A stretch of DNA of 7,264 nucleotides from an uncultured Lacticaseibacillus sp. (GCA_934339215.1 CAKRHU010000079.1:1-7264); one strand, 5' to 3'. Positions 1 through 5,318 are shown, counted from the first letter of the stretch. Numbers and translations are program-made. Notes: generated from the sequence alone by a model not told the origin.

Positions 1-685
1 TTTCTTCAATTATTTTGATGGCTTGCAAGCATTGGCCGTCAGTGATGCTGTTGCGATTCGTCGATACATATGGTTCGATGGCTTGTACGAAAGCATCCAT
101 CCCAGTTGCTGCGGTTAACTTCACGGGCACATCTAACTGTAAGGATGGGTCGTTGAAGGAAACCAGTGGAATGTTGCGCCATGACACGACGACAAACTTC
201 AAGTGGGTTTCTTCATTGGTGATCACACAGTGGCGGGTCAATTCAGAACCGGTCCCGGCAGTGGTGTTCACTGCGATCAATGGTGGTAAGGCATTTTCCA
301 AGGTTTCGATCCCGGCTAACTTGGTGATGTCATCCCCATTAGTCAAAATGATCCCAGTACCTTTACCAGTATCATGCGCAGAACCGCCACCAACCGTAAT
401 GATCGAATCACAGTTTTCAGCTAAGTATTGGGCTTTGGCCGCTTGGATGTTGCGGACCTTCGGGTTAGGTTCCACACCGTCATACACACTATAAGCGACG
501 CCGGCTGCTTGCAAAGAGTTTAACGTTTGTTCAACTGGGCCATCAGCCACGCCGGCTAAGAACTTGTCCGTGACCACTAATGGATGGGTCATATTCAACA
601 TTTTAGCGCGATCACCGATTTTTGCGATGACGCCGGGACCAAAGAAATTCACACTTGGCATTAAGAAATCGAAGTTAGTTTTCAT
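1..685 (-). CDS. dhaT: Iron-type alcohol dehydrogenase, 1,3-propanediol dehydrogenase (DhaT) type, 5' part only
   Basis: N-terminal 228 residues of a group III (iron-dependent) alcohol dehydrogenase; the rest lies beyond the window edge (the family is about 385 residues). The opening MPSVNFFGPG, the nucleotide-binding loop GGGSAHDTGKG (residues 99-109), TTAGTGSELTRH (141-152) and the FVVVSWR segment match the 1,3-propanediol dehydrogenase subgroup, which reduces 3-hydroxypropionaldehyde or other short aldehydes with NADH in the cytoplasm. In the metal-site motif TGMDAFVQAIEPY, Asp197 is present, but Gln201 stands where most relatives have an iron-binding His (usual TGMDALTHA). The ATG at 685-683 is preceded by AGGAGGCGA at 699-691. 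No glycerol dehydratase genes are in the window, so the true substrate is inferred. It could also be a general aldehyde reductase or ethanol/butanol dehydrogenase. The family is secure, the subgroup likely. Confidence 0.93.
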   Translation of the reverse strand, partial: MKTNFDFLMPSVNFFGPGVIAKIGDRAKMLNMTHPLVVTDKFLAGVADGPVEQTLNSLQAAGVAYSVYDGVEPNPKVRNIQAAKAQYLAENCDSIITVGGGSAHDTGKGTGIILTNGDDITKLAGIETLENALPPLIAVNTTAGTGSELTRHCVITNEETHLKFVVVSWRNIPLVSFNDPSLQLDVPVKLTAATGMDAFVQAIEPYVSTNRNSITDGQCLQAIKIIEE

Positions 686-716
686 TGATGTCGCCTCCTG
701 AATAATTTACCCCCTT

Positions 717-745
717 AGTATAAGTGACTGAATTCACAATGCCAA
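717..745 (-). promoter_or_regulatory. Sigma-A-type promoter of the alcohol dehydrogenase gene
   Basis: On the minus strand TTGGCA (745-740) and TATACT (722-717) are separated by exactly 17 nt. Transcription would start near 710, leaving a leader of about 25 nt that contains the Shine-Dalgarno of the downstream dehydrogenase. The spacer is filled by the Rex-like palindrome described separately. Confidence 0.7.
722..739. promoter_or_regulatory. Candidate Rex (NADH-sensing repressor) operator
   Basis: Read on the minus strand the site is TTGTGAATTCAGTCACTT. Compared with the Rex consensus TTGTGAAnnnnTTCACAA, 11 of 14 constrained positions agree: the whole left half-site and TCAC of the right. 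It fills the 17-nt spacer of the dehydrogenase promoter and touches the -10 box, a position where a bound repressor would block RNA polymerase. In Firmicutes, Rex represses NADH-consuming fermentation genes, including alcohol dehydrogenases, until NADH rises, which fits the gene downstream. Binding is inferred; no rex gene is in the window. Confidence 0.6.
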
Positions 746-772
746 CGGACACCAAGTCTTATCTGTCCGTTG
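743..772. repeat. Perfect 9-bp inverted repeat between protease-like gene and alcohol dehydrogenase promoter
   Basis: CAACGGACA (743-751) and TGTCCGTTG (764-772) are perfect inverted arms around a 12-nt loop. The repeat begins one base after the stop codon (776-774) of the minus-strand membrane protease gene and its other arm overlaps the -35 box of the dehydrogenase promoter by three bases. It could fold at the 3' end of the protease transcript, but neither strand shows a U-tract after the stem, so it is not a canonical intrinsic terminator. A second operator is an alternative. Confidence 0.6.
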
Positions 773-773
773 A

Positions 774-1445
774 CTAAAAAAGCGCTAATAAGCGATTAAC
801 CACACCTGCGATCACACCCATTACCAGCACCACTGCCAACAACAACACATTGAGTTGAAGCCAAACCTTGAGCCCTGCCGGCCAGGTCCAAACCATGATC
901 AACGCAGTCATCACCAGCAAACCAATCAAAATAGGCAATCCAATCAAGGTGTTTTTGAGATCTTGTTGAGATAAACTGGCACCAAAAGTCAGCAAAATCG
1001 TTAGCACGATCCAGCCTGCAACCCACTGCCAATCTGGATGAGGCCCCAGCGTCAACAGTTGATTCAACGCGACCTTGTGAAACCATGCGCGTTTGCCAAC
1101 GATCAATAATATGGCACTAATCCCCCACACCGGCGCGGCACTGGCCAAACTGACACCTAAGCGTTGCCGCAATGAACGGCGATTATAATTAAAGGTCACA
1201 TGGGCAGCTGAGTCGTGATCGGGACGCATTGAAAAGCCACTGATCTGCACCCCAAACAACCACCCGACTATCGCATGCAGCAGCTCATGCACAAAGATGC
1301 CTGGTTTCATCAGCCACAATTGGCTATTCGACTTCCCGGTACGATTGACCACTTGTTGGATCGTGGCGGCATTGAGCCAAGATAGGCCGAGGCTGGCAAT
1401 GATCAAAATACCCAGGGTCAATCCTGCAGTTTGAATAATTTCCAT
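774..1445 (-). CDS. Small integral-membrane HEXXH metalloprotease-like protein (M50-like)
   Basis: A 223-residue, very hydrophobic protein with about six predicted membrane segments (roughly residues 6-25, 46-67, 97-117, 141-158, 166-188, 193-220). The second carries HELLHAIVG, in which H53, E54 and H57 form a gluzincin-type zinc motif. Residues 156-164 (ASLSQQDLK) resemble the SxxD segment that supplies a third ligand in M50/M50B-like families, making D162 the likely ligand. A motif inside a membrane helix suggests a site-2-protease-like intramembrane protease, but the substrate is unknown and I assign no pathway. The start is supported by AAAGGAG five bases before ATG. It is divergent from the DsrE-like gene; their promoters appear to overlap. 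No PDZ or CBS domain is seen, so it is a minimal form. Fold assignment is fairly good, activity is inference. Confidence 0.8.
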   Translation of the reverse strand: MEIIQTAGLTLGILIIASLGLSWLNAATIQQVVNRTGKSNSQLWLMKPGIFVHELLHAIVGWLFGVQISGFSMRPDHDSAAHVTFNYNRRSLRQRLGVSLASAAPVWGISAILLIVGKRAWFHKVALNQLLTLGPHPDWQWVAGWIVLTILLTFGASLSQQDLKNTLIGLPILIGLLVMTALIMVWTWPAGLKVWLQLNVLLLAVVLVMGVIAGVVNRLLALF

Positions 1446-1480
1446 ACAAACTCCTTTAGAGGCATGTCACAATTTGATTT

Positions 1481-1509
1481 CATCTAATTGAAAACGGTTT
1501 TTCCAGCAA
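1481..1509 (-). promoter_or_regulatory. Possible promoter of the membrane protease-like gene
   Basis: On the minus strand TTGCTG (1509-1504) and TAGATG (1486-1481) are 17 nt apart, with the expected start near 1474 and a leader of about 30 nt. The boxes are only moderate matches. The element overlaps the candidate promoter for the divergent DsrE-like gene, so the two could compete for RNA polymerase. Confidence 0.35.
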
Positions 1510-1515
1510 TATTAT
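1488..1515 (+). promoter_or_regulatory. Probable promoter of the DsrE-like gene
   Basis: TTGAAA (1488-1493) and TATTAT (1510-1515) lie 16 nt apart, which puts the start of transcription near 1522 and gives a leader of about 30 nt. A second -10 choice, TATGCT at 1513-1518, has 19-nt spacing. A catabolite-response-like sequence begins at 1489 and overlaps the -35 box. Confidence 0.5.
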
Positions 1516-1552
1516 GCTATGATTGAGGCAAATCGATCAGGGGGCATTGTTG

Positions 1553-1882
1553 ATGGACGTGATTTTTCACATTGATGAACCAAGTAAGTGGCCAGTGTTG
1601 TTAAGCAATGTACAACATTACCAAGAGTGGCTCCAAGCACAAAGCGATAACTCAAGTCTTGAGATTTTGATCAATGGTGAGGCGGTCTCGCAAGCCACCA
1701 GCGATAGCGACATTGATTTATGCTTGTTGGCCCGTGACGCGAATATTGCCGTATGTGCCAATTCCTTGCGGCAACGCAATATCGCACAAGATCAGCTGCA
1801 AGGTGGACTTGAAGTCGTCGCTTCTGGTGTGGTTGAACTGGTCAAGCGCCAACACGAAGGCTTTGCTTACATTAAACCATGA
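1553..1882 (+). CDS. DsrE-family small protein
   Basis: A 109-residue cytoplasmic protein with the outline of single-domain DsrE/DsrF-like proteins: an opening strand VIFHIDE, NGEAV at residues 41-45, VCANSLR around Cys68, and the ending GVVELVKRQHEGFAYIKP (92-109). The family fold is that of sulfur-relay and sulfur-reduction proteins, where a cysteine in this region can carry persulfide; Cys68 is the candidate here. Stand-alone members in lactobacilli have no established role, so a sulfur or redox role is only suggested. The ATG at 1553 is chosen because AGGGGG (1539-1544) lies eight bases before it and the family starts at this point. An in-frame TTG at 1523 would overlap the promoter region. 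The gene is monocistronic and ends in its own terminator. Confidence 0.85.
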   Translation: MDVIFHIDEPSKWPVLLSNVQHYQEWLQAQSDNSSLEILINGEAVSQATSDSDIDLCLLARDANIAVCANSLRQRNIAQDQLQGGLEVVASGVVELVKRQHEGFAYIKP

Positions 1883-1888
1883 TTGAAG

Positions 1889-1917
1889 CGCCTGGGTGAA
1901 ACCAGGCGTATTTTTTT
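1889..1917 (+). terminator. Intrinsic terminator of the DsrE-like gene
   Basis: CGCCTGG (1889-1895) and CCAGGCG (1902-1908) form a perfect 7-bp GC-rich stem with a 6-nt loop, followed by TA and seven Ts (1911-1917). It lies six bases after the stop codon. Confidence 0.9.
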
Positions 1918-1933
1918 GTCAAAATTTAAACCC

Positions 1934-1975
1934 AATAAAAAGACCGCAAAACGTCAGATTCCGCGTTTTGAGGTC
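1934..1975 (-). terminator. Intrinsic terminator of tRNA-Arg
   Basis: On the minus strand GACCTCAAAACG (1975-1964) pairs with CGTTTTGCGGTC (1953-1942) over 12 bp with one G-U pair and a 10-nt loop, followed by TTTTTATT (1941-1934). It starts five bases beyond the tRNA 3' end and faces the DsrE terminator. It may also end read-through transcripts of the upstream helicase operon. Confidence 0.85.
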
Positions 1976-1980
1976 AACAC

Positions 1981-2054
1981 TGCAGCAGGTGAGACTCGAA
2001 CTCACTACCTACAGTTTAGGAAACTATTGCTCTATCCAGGTGAGCTACTGCTGC
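1981..2054 (-). tRNA. tRNA-Arg, anticodon CCT
   Basis: The minus strand folds as a 74-nt cloverleaf. The acceptor stem is GCAGCAG with CTGCTGC, the D-arm GCTC with GAGC around ACCTGGATA, the anticodon stem ATAGT with ACTGT (one T-G pair), the loop TTCCTAA, the variable loop AGGTA, the T-stem GTGAG with CTCAC and the T-loop TTCGAGT; A73 is the discriminator. Anticodon CCT reads the Arg codon AGG. The 3' CCA is not encoded (the next bases are GTG) and must be added by the nucleotidyltransferase. Its own promoter and terminator flank it. tRNA-Arg genes are frequent integration sites, but no integrase or duplicated 3' end is visible here. Confidence 0.96.
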
Positions 2055-2066
2055 AAGACTTAACCA

Positions 2067-2095
2067 ATTATACGTGGTCTCAGCGCTTCCTGCAA
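2067..2095 (-). promoter_or_regulatory. Promoter of tRNA-Arg
   Basis: On the minus strand TTGCAG (2095-2090) and a perfect TATAAT (2072-2067) are separated by 17 nt. The predicted start near 2060 is only about six bases before the tRNA 5' end, as is usual for stable RNA genes. It lies just after the stop codon of the DUF3284 gene. Confidence 0.75.
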
Positions 2096-2101
2096 GAACG
2101 A

Positions 2102-2524
2102 TTAGGCTTGATGATAGCTCGCCGCAATTTGGTCAAGCATTTGGATCAAGGACTTTTTGCGGCTGTGGCCTAACAACAACATCATCAATTTCTGATTAAA
2201 GTCGCGCATCATGCTGTTGAACTGGCTACCTTCTTGATACGTCACTTGAACTTTGCCATCTTGGGTTTCTTGAATGTCGTAATCGACTGAGTAATTGCCA
2301 CTGGTCATTTCAGTTTCGAAGGCATAAGCACGGTTGACGACATTTTTGGTGATTTTGATGCGGGCATTCATTTTGCCGCCGACCATTTTCTTGTATTCAT
2401 AGCCTTGCAACGCAGCTGGTTTTAAGGTTTCACCGGTATTTTGCTTGATATCATATAAAACCGAATCGACGACTTTGGTGTAAAAGTAACTGGCTGGGCA
2501 ATCCAGCGTCCGTGTTAATTTCAT
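2102..2524 (-). CDS. DUF3284 family protein
   Basis: A 140-residue soluble protein without signal peptide or membrane segment. The start MKLTRTLDCPASYFYTKVVDS, the LYDIKQNTGE segment (residues 23-32), the central strands with YAFETEMTSGNYSVDYDI, and the C-terminal LLGHSRKKSLIQMLDQIAASY match my recollection of DUF3284, a family common in lactobacilli and other Firmicutes, with no known function. The alternating strands and C-terminal helix suggest a ligand-binding helix-grip (SRPBCC-like) fold, which is inference. It is the last protein gene of the oxidoreductase-helicase operon, 19 nt after the helicase stop. The ATG at 2524 is chosen because the only Shine-Dalgarno in the gap lies six bases before it; the longer reading frame would run far into the helicase gene. 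Confidence 0.85.
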   Translation of the reverse strand: MKLTRTLDCPASYFYTKVVDSVLYDIKQNTGETLKPAALQGYEYKKMVGGKMNARIKITKNVVNRAYAFETEMTSGNYSVDYDIQETQDGKVQVTYQEGSQFNSMMRDFNQKLMMLLLGHSRKKSLIQMLDQIAASYHQA

Positions 2525-2530
2525 AAATGA

Positions 2531-2537
2531 TCCCCCC
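2531..2537 (-). promoter_or_regulatory. G-run ribosome binding site of the DUF3284 gene
   Basis: GGGGGGA on the minus strand, six bases before the ATG, replaces the AGGAGG seen at most other genes here. It can still pair with the anti-Shine-Dalgarno through GGGG and G-U pairs. It fixes the start at 2524. The preceding CCC makes a CCCGGG palindrome that could reduce access. Confidence 0.55.
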
Positions 2538-2543
2538 GGGTCT

Positions 2544-3809
2544 TTATTTGGCAGTATGTTTACCTTTGTTTTTACGATCACGCAAGCGCTTTTTTTTGTG
2601 TTTGACCGTTGGCTTTGGCGTTGGTGCAACCTGGTGTGACTTACGCGCAAATGTTGGCTTTTCAGCAACTGGCTTGGCCTTTGGGGTTTCAGTTTTGGGT
2701 TTGGCTTTTGGCGCTTCAGTCGTCAATTTGCCATCCACTAAGTATCCCCGGCGCAAATCATATTGTGGCACCAACTTCTTCAAGTCTCGTCGATCGTGAT
2801 CATCGCCTAAAGTCACCACATAACCGGAGTTGCCCATCCGCCCGGTCCGACCGGCACGGTGAATATAAGCTTCAGCGCGTTTGGGCGCGCCATAGTTGAC
2901 CACAGCGGGCAACTTCTTAAGGTCTAACCCGCGCCCAGCCAAATCGGTCACCAATAACAGCGTGACTTTGTGCTTGCGAAACGCGGCTAAGGCATTGGCC
3001 CGATTGATACTTCGATCATTGCGCGACAAAACCGCATATTTAACGGCTTGATGGTGTAAAATGCTGGCGACTTTTTCCAGCTGGCCATTGTTGTTGAAAA
3101 ACACCAACGCTTGAAAGTCATCCAGATGGGCCAATGCGCGCAACCATTCGACGCGATGTGCATTATCCGTTTGGACGAACAAGTGTTGCACCGCGCCTTG
3201 AGTATGATCGGTTTTGCGCACATCGATGGTTTGCACCTCAAGGCCAAACCACTTGTCAAGTTCCGACAACATGGGACTAGCTGTGGCAGAGAAAAAGCCC
3301 ATTTGCGTTTCAGCAGGGCTGGCCATCGTCAAGGCGCGAACTTGATCAAGGCCTGGTTCGCGCAATAATTCATCGGCTTCATCCACCACGATGGTTTGCA
3401 AGGTATGGAGTTTCAACGTCCCGGCATTAGCCAATTCGACTAAACGCCCAGCCGTGCCAACGACGACTTCAGGGTGAGTCTTCAATTGCTCTTTTTGCCG
3501 TTTGACGTTGGCATTACCAGTGACGCCGATTACCCGCAAGCCCACCGCTTTGGCATAAGGTTGTAGGACATTGCGTGTTTGAATTGCCAATTCTTGTGAC
3601 GGCGATAAGATCAATAATTGGATGCCGTCACCGGGCACCATTTTTTCTAATAACGGTAATCCAAAAGCCAACGTTTTACCAGATCCGGTCGGGGCCAACC
3701 CGACCACGTTGATATCTTGTTTCAGCGGTTGATACACCGCTTCTTGAATTTGTGTTGGCTGGTCAAAACCAGCGTCTTGCCATAACTGACGAAATGCTTC
3801 TGCAATCAA
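2544..3809 (-). CDS. DEAD-box ATP-dependent RNA helicase
   Basis: A 421-residue superfamily 2 RNA helicase with motifs in order: upstream F15 and Q-motif QPTQIQ (17-22), Walker A APTGSGKT (39-46), Ia-like SPSQELA (69-75, usual PTRELA), Ib-like TAGR (119-122, usual TPGR), DEAD (143-146), SAT (174-176), TDLAGRGLD (288-296) and HRAGRTGR (317-324). All ATP-hydrolysis residues are present. A Lys/Pro-rich basic tail (about 361-421, ending KHKKKRLRDRKNKGK) probably binds RNA non-specifically. The short core resembles the YfmL-type helicases linked to ribosome assembly and cold growth in Bacillus, but CshA/CshB-like roles cannot be excluded. Start is TTG at 3809-3807 with AGGAG six bases upstream; no ATG fits. 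It follows the oxidoreductase by 9 nt, with the Shine-Dalgarno overlapping that stop codon, so coupled translation is likely. Confidence 0.95.
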   Translation of the reverse strand: MIAEAFRQLWQDAGFDQPTQIQEAVYQPLKQDINVVGLAPTGSGKTLAFGLPLLEKMVPGDGIQLLILSPSQELAIQTRNVLQPYAKAVGLRVIGVTGNANVKRQKEQLKTHPEVVVGTAGRLVELANAGTLKLHTLQTIVVDEADELLREPGLDQVRALTMASPAETQMGFFSATASPMLSELDKWFGLEVQTIDVRKTDHTQGAVQHLFVQTDNAHRVEWLRALAHLDDFQALVFFNNNGQLEKVASILHHQAVKYAVLSRNDRSINRANALAAFRKHKVTLLLVTDLAGRGLDLKKLPAVVNYGAPKRAEAYIHRAGRTGRMGNSGYVVTLGDDHDRRDLKKLVPQYDLRRGYLVDGKLTTEAPKAKPKTETPKAKPVAEKPTFARKSHQVAPTPKPTVKHKKKRLRDRKNKGKHTAK

Positions 3810-3815
3810 TATTTT

Positions 3816-3820
3816 CTCCT
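3816..3820 (-). promoter_or_regulatory. Helicase ribosome binding site overlapping the upstream stop codon
   Basis: AGGAG (3820-3816) shares two bases with the TAG stop (3821-3819) of the oxidoreductase gene and is six bases before TTG. It is the evidence for the TTG start and suggests reinitiation by ribosomes finishing the upstream gene. Confidence 0.7.
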
Positions 3821-4796
3821 ATTTTGGATCGGTTTCAAAAATTATCCCCGTACCTTGGCGCAATTCGCCCATCACGGCATGGATCTGCTGGGCTAAGCGC
3901 CACTGTTGTTCAAAAGCCGCGTGATCATGATAGGTTAACGCATGTGCGAAAAATTCAGCTTCTTCGACCATCGGATTATCAGCGTGCGGTACGAACAATT
4001 TTTCAGTGCCACCGTCGCTGATTAAGCGTAAGTCGTTTAATTCGCCTGGTGAATCAAAGCTTAACGTGTCGCGGCCGAAATAAATTTCTGATGTCGTATA
4101 AGCATTGGTGGTTTTGCCCATGCGCAATACAACGTCAAAATCAGGATACGACAAACGCGCCACCCCATCGCCATCGACCCCACTGGTTAATAAATGCGGC
4201 AAATAAGTCGCAGACTCAGGCATCCCAAACCACGCCACCGCGGAACCGACTAAGTACACGCCAAGATCCATCAAGGCGCCACCGGCAAATTTAGGCGTGA
4301 AAATGTTGGGATTTTCACCGGCTAAGTAAGCATCATAGCGCGATGAATACTTCATATAAGTGAGCGTCGCCCCGCTAACGGCATGTTTGGCGATAGCATT
4401 GTTGATCACGGTGAAGTTAGGGTCGTATAACTGGCGCATCGCTTCAAACAGCATCACGTCTGGATGCGTATCCAAAGCTTCTTGCAAAGCAGTCAGTTGA
4501 CTCGGATGCGTCACCAATGGCTTCTCGACTAGGACATGTTTGCCCGCGTTAATGGTTGCGACGGCTTGTTGGGCATGTAAGGCATTGGGGCTGGCAATAT
4601 AGACTACCTCAACATCACTGGCCAAAAAAGCCTGCATATCCGTATATACTTGCCCATGGCCAAAGGCATCAACTAGTTGTGCCCCGGTTTCAGCATGGCG
4701 TGAATAAACCGCTGCCAACTCAAATTGGCCGGTTGCTTCTGCGGCTTGAATAAATTGTTTAGTGATCCAGTTGGTGCCGATCGTCCCTAATCGCAT
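3819..4796 (-). CDS. Gfo/Idh/MocA family NAD(P)-dependent oxidoreductase, YulF-like
   Basis: A 325-residue cytoplasmic two-domain oxidoreductase. The N-terminal Rossmann fold has LGTIGTNWI (3-11), AVYSR (29-33), VYIASPNALHAQQA (65-78) and the family hallmark KHVLVEKP (86-93), whose Lys92 takes part in catalysis. The C-terminal sheet domain has YSSRYDAYLAGENPN (150-164), GGALMDLGVYLVG (172-184) and LTSGVDGDG (203-211). These segments resemble B. subtilis YulF as I recall it. The substrate is probably a sugar, inositol or similar polyol, but nothing here identifies it. I choose ATG at 4796 because AAGGG lies six bases before it and the family begins at this point; an in-frame ATG at 4871 would add 25 residues of promoter sequence. 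It is the first gene of the minus-strand operon with the helicase and DUF3284 genes. Confidence 0.93.
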   Translation of the reverse strand: MRLGTIGTNWITKQFIQAAEATGQFELAAVYSRHAETGAQLVDAFGHGQVYTDMQAFLASDVEVVYIASPNALHAQQAVATINAGKHVLVEKPLVTHPSQLTALQEALDTHPDVMLFEAMRQLYDPNFTVINNAIAKHAVSGATLTYMKYSSRYDAYLAGENPNIFTPKFAGGALMDLGVYLVGSAVAWFGMPESATYLPHLLTSGVDGDGVARLSYPDFDVVLRMGKTTNAYTTSEIYFGRDTLSFDSPGELNDLRLISDGGTEKLFVPHADNPMVEEAEFFAHALTYHDHAAFEQQWRLAQQIHAVMGELRQGTGIIFETDPK

Positions 4797-4826
4797 GGCA
4801 AGCCCTTCTTTCGTGTGATTATCTCT

Positions 4827-4856
4827 ATCATAACAAAGTTTCACCTGATTTGTCTT
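4827..4856 (-). promoter_or_regulatory. Promoter of the oxidoreductase-helicase operon
   Basis: On the minus strand an extended -10, TGTTATGAT (4835-4827), has a weak -35 AAGACA (4856-4851) 18 nt before the hexamer. Transcription would start near 4820, leaving a leader of about 24 nt before the ATG at 4796. This supports the short start for the oxidoreductase. Confidence 0.6.
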
Positions 4857-4897
4857 ATTAGTGTCAGCCATTTGTAATCAGTTTGCGCAAAACTTCG

Positions 4898-4906
4898 TGT
4901 TATGAT
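4898..4906 (+). promoter_or_regulatory. Extended -10 promoter of the DUF4828-like gene
   Basis: TGTTATGAT forms an extended -10 with no convincing -35 hexamer at 17 nt. Expected start is near 4913, about 30 nt before the ATG. The same nine bases form the -10 of the divergent oxidoreductase operon. A palindrome TTTGCGCAAA (4882-4891) lies just upstream. Confidence 0.5.
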
Positions 4907-4943
4907 GAAAGTAAATCATCATTCTTTTGAGGAGGCAAGGCAA

Positions 4944-5318
4944 ATGGCCAGACCGGTTCACAATTTCATGCGGAGTTTAACGCAAATGGTCGATCATCTG
5001 CACAAGCCCAAAGCAAATCCGGCATTGGCGTTAGCGCAAACCTACACCGGCAACTTCGGGTTTTTAGATGAAGTCACCACCAAATCACATCAATTGCGCA
5101 TCAGCCCGGAACTCGACATTAAAATCGACGGTCGAGTATTGCCAGGCCATGTCACCGGCATCACCACCGAAAAGCTGACATTTTTAGACCATTACGGTTA
5201 TGAATTGATCATCACCAACGGCTCAAATGGACCAGAATCCGTTTACGATGAAGCAGAAGATGCGACTTATCGCATTTTACATCCCCAAGCTTCAACAGAT
5301 GACGGACAAGTCGACTGA
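4944..5318 (+). CDS. Small conserved protein, probably DUF4828
   Basis: A 124-residue protein with a basic amphipathic N-terminus (about 1-35, not a signal peptide) and a beta-rich body: YTGNFGFLDE, HQLRISPELDIKIDG, LTFLDHYGYELIITN and ESVYDEAEDATYRIL. The pattern of a G-[WF]-x-F strand, a hydrophobic 'L-x-I' strand, 'LDxYGY' and 'YDEAxD' matches my memory of DUF4828, a lactobacillar family of about 120 residues without known function. The name is tentative; the reading frame is not. GAGGAGG at 4929-4935 lies eight bases before ATG 4944, which decides the start against an ATG at 4902 that falls inside the -10 box. The gene has its own promoter and terminator and no functional link to its neighbours is visible. 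Confidence 0.8.
   Translation: MARPVHNFMRSLTQMVDHLHKPKANPALALAQTYTGNFGFLDEVTTKSHQLRISPELDIKIDGRVLPGHVTGITTEKLTFLDHYGYELIITNGSNGPESVYDEAEDATYRILHPQASTDDGQVD

Noticed and set aside
15..494. 159-codon open frame on the plus strand
   Set aside because: It is antisense to the alcohol dehydrogenase, whose family motifs are unmistakable on the minus strand; the plus frame has no family resemblance.
1464..1472. Second Rex site before the membrane protease gene (TTGTGA half-site)
   Set aside because: Only the left half TTGTGA is present; no TTCACAA-like right half follows at the proper distance.
1981..2054. tRNA-Arg as attachment site of an integrated element
   Set aside because: No integrase, no repeat of the tRNA 3' end and only ordinary chromosomal genes lie on both sides.
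1883..2173. Plus-strand 96-codon frame after the DsrE-like gene
   Set aside because: It runs through two terminators and the tRNA gene, so it is chance.
2527..2899. Plus-strand frames opposite the helicase tail
   Set aside because: They are shadows of the low-complexity Lys/Pro-rich helicase C-terminus and have no supporting homology or convincing ribosome binding site.
4797..4871. Longer N-terminus for the oxidoreductase from ATG 4871
   Set aside because: It would translate the extended -10 region, has no family match in the extra 25 residues, and ATG 4796 has AAGGG at proper spacing.
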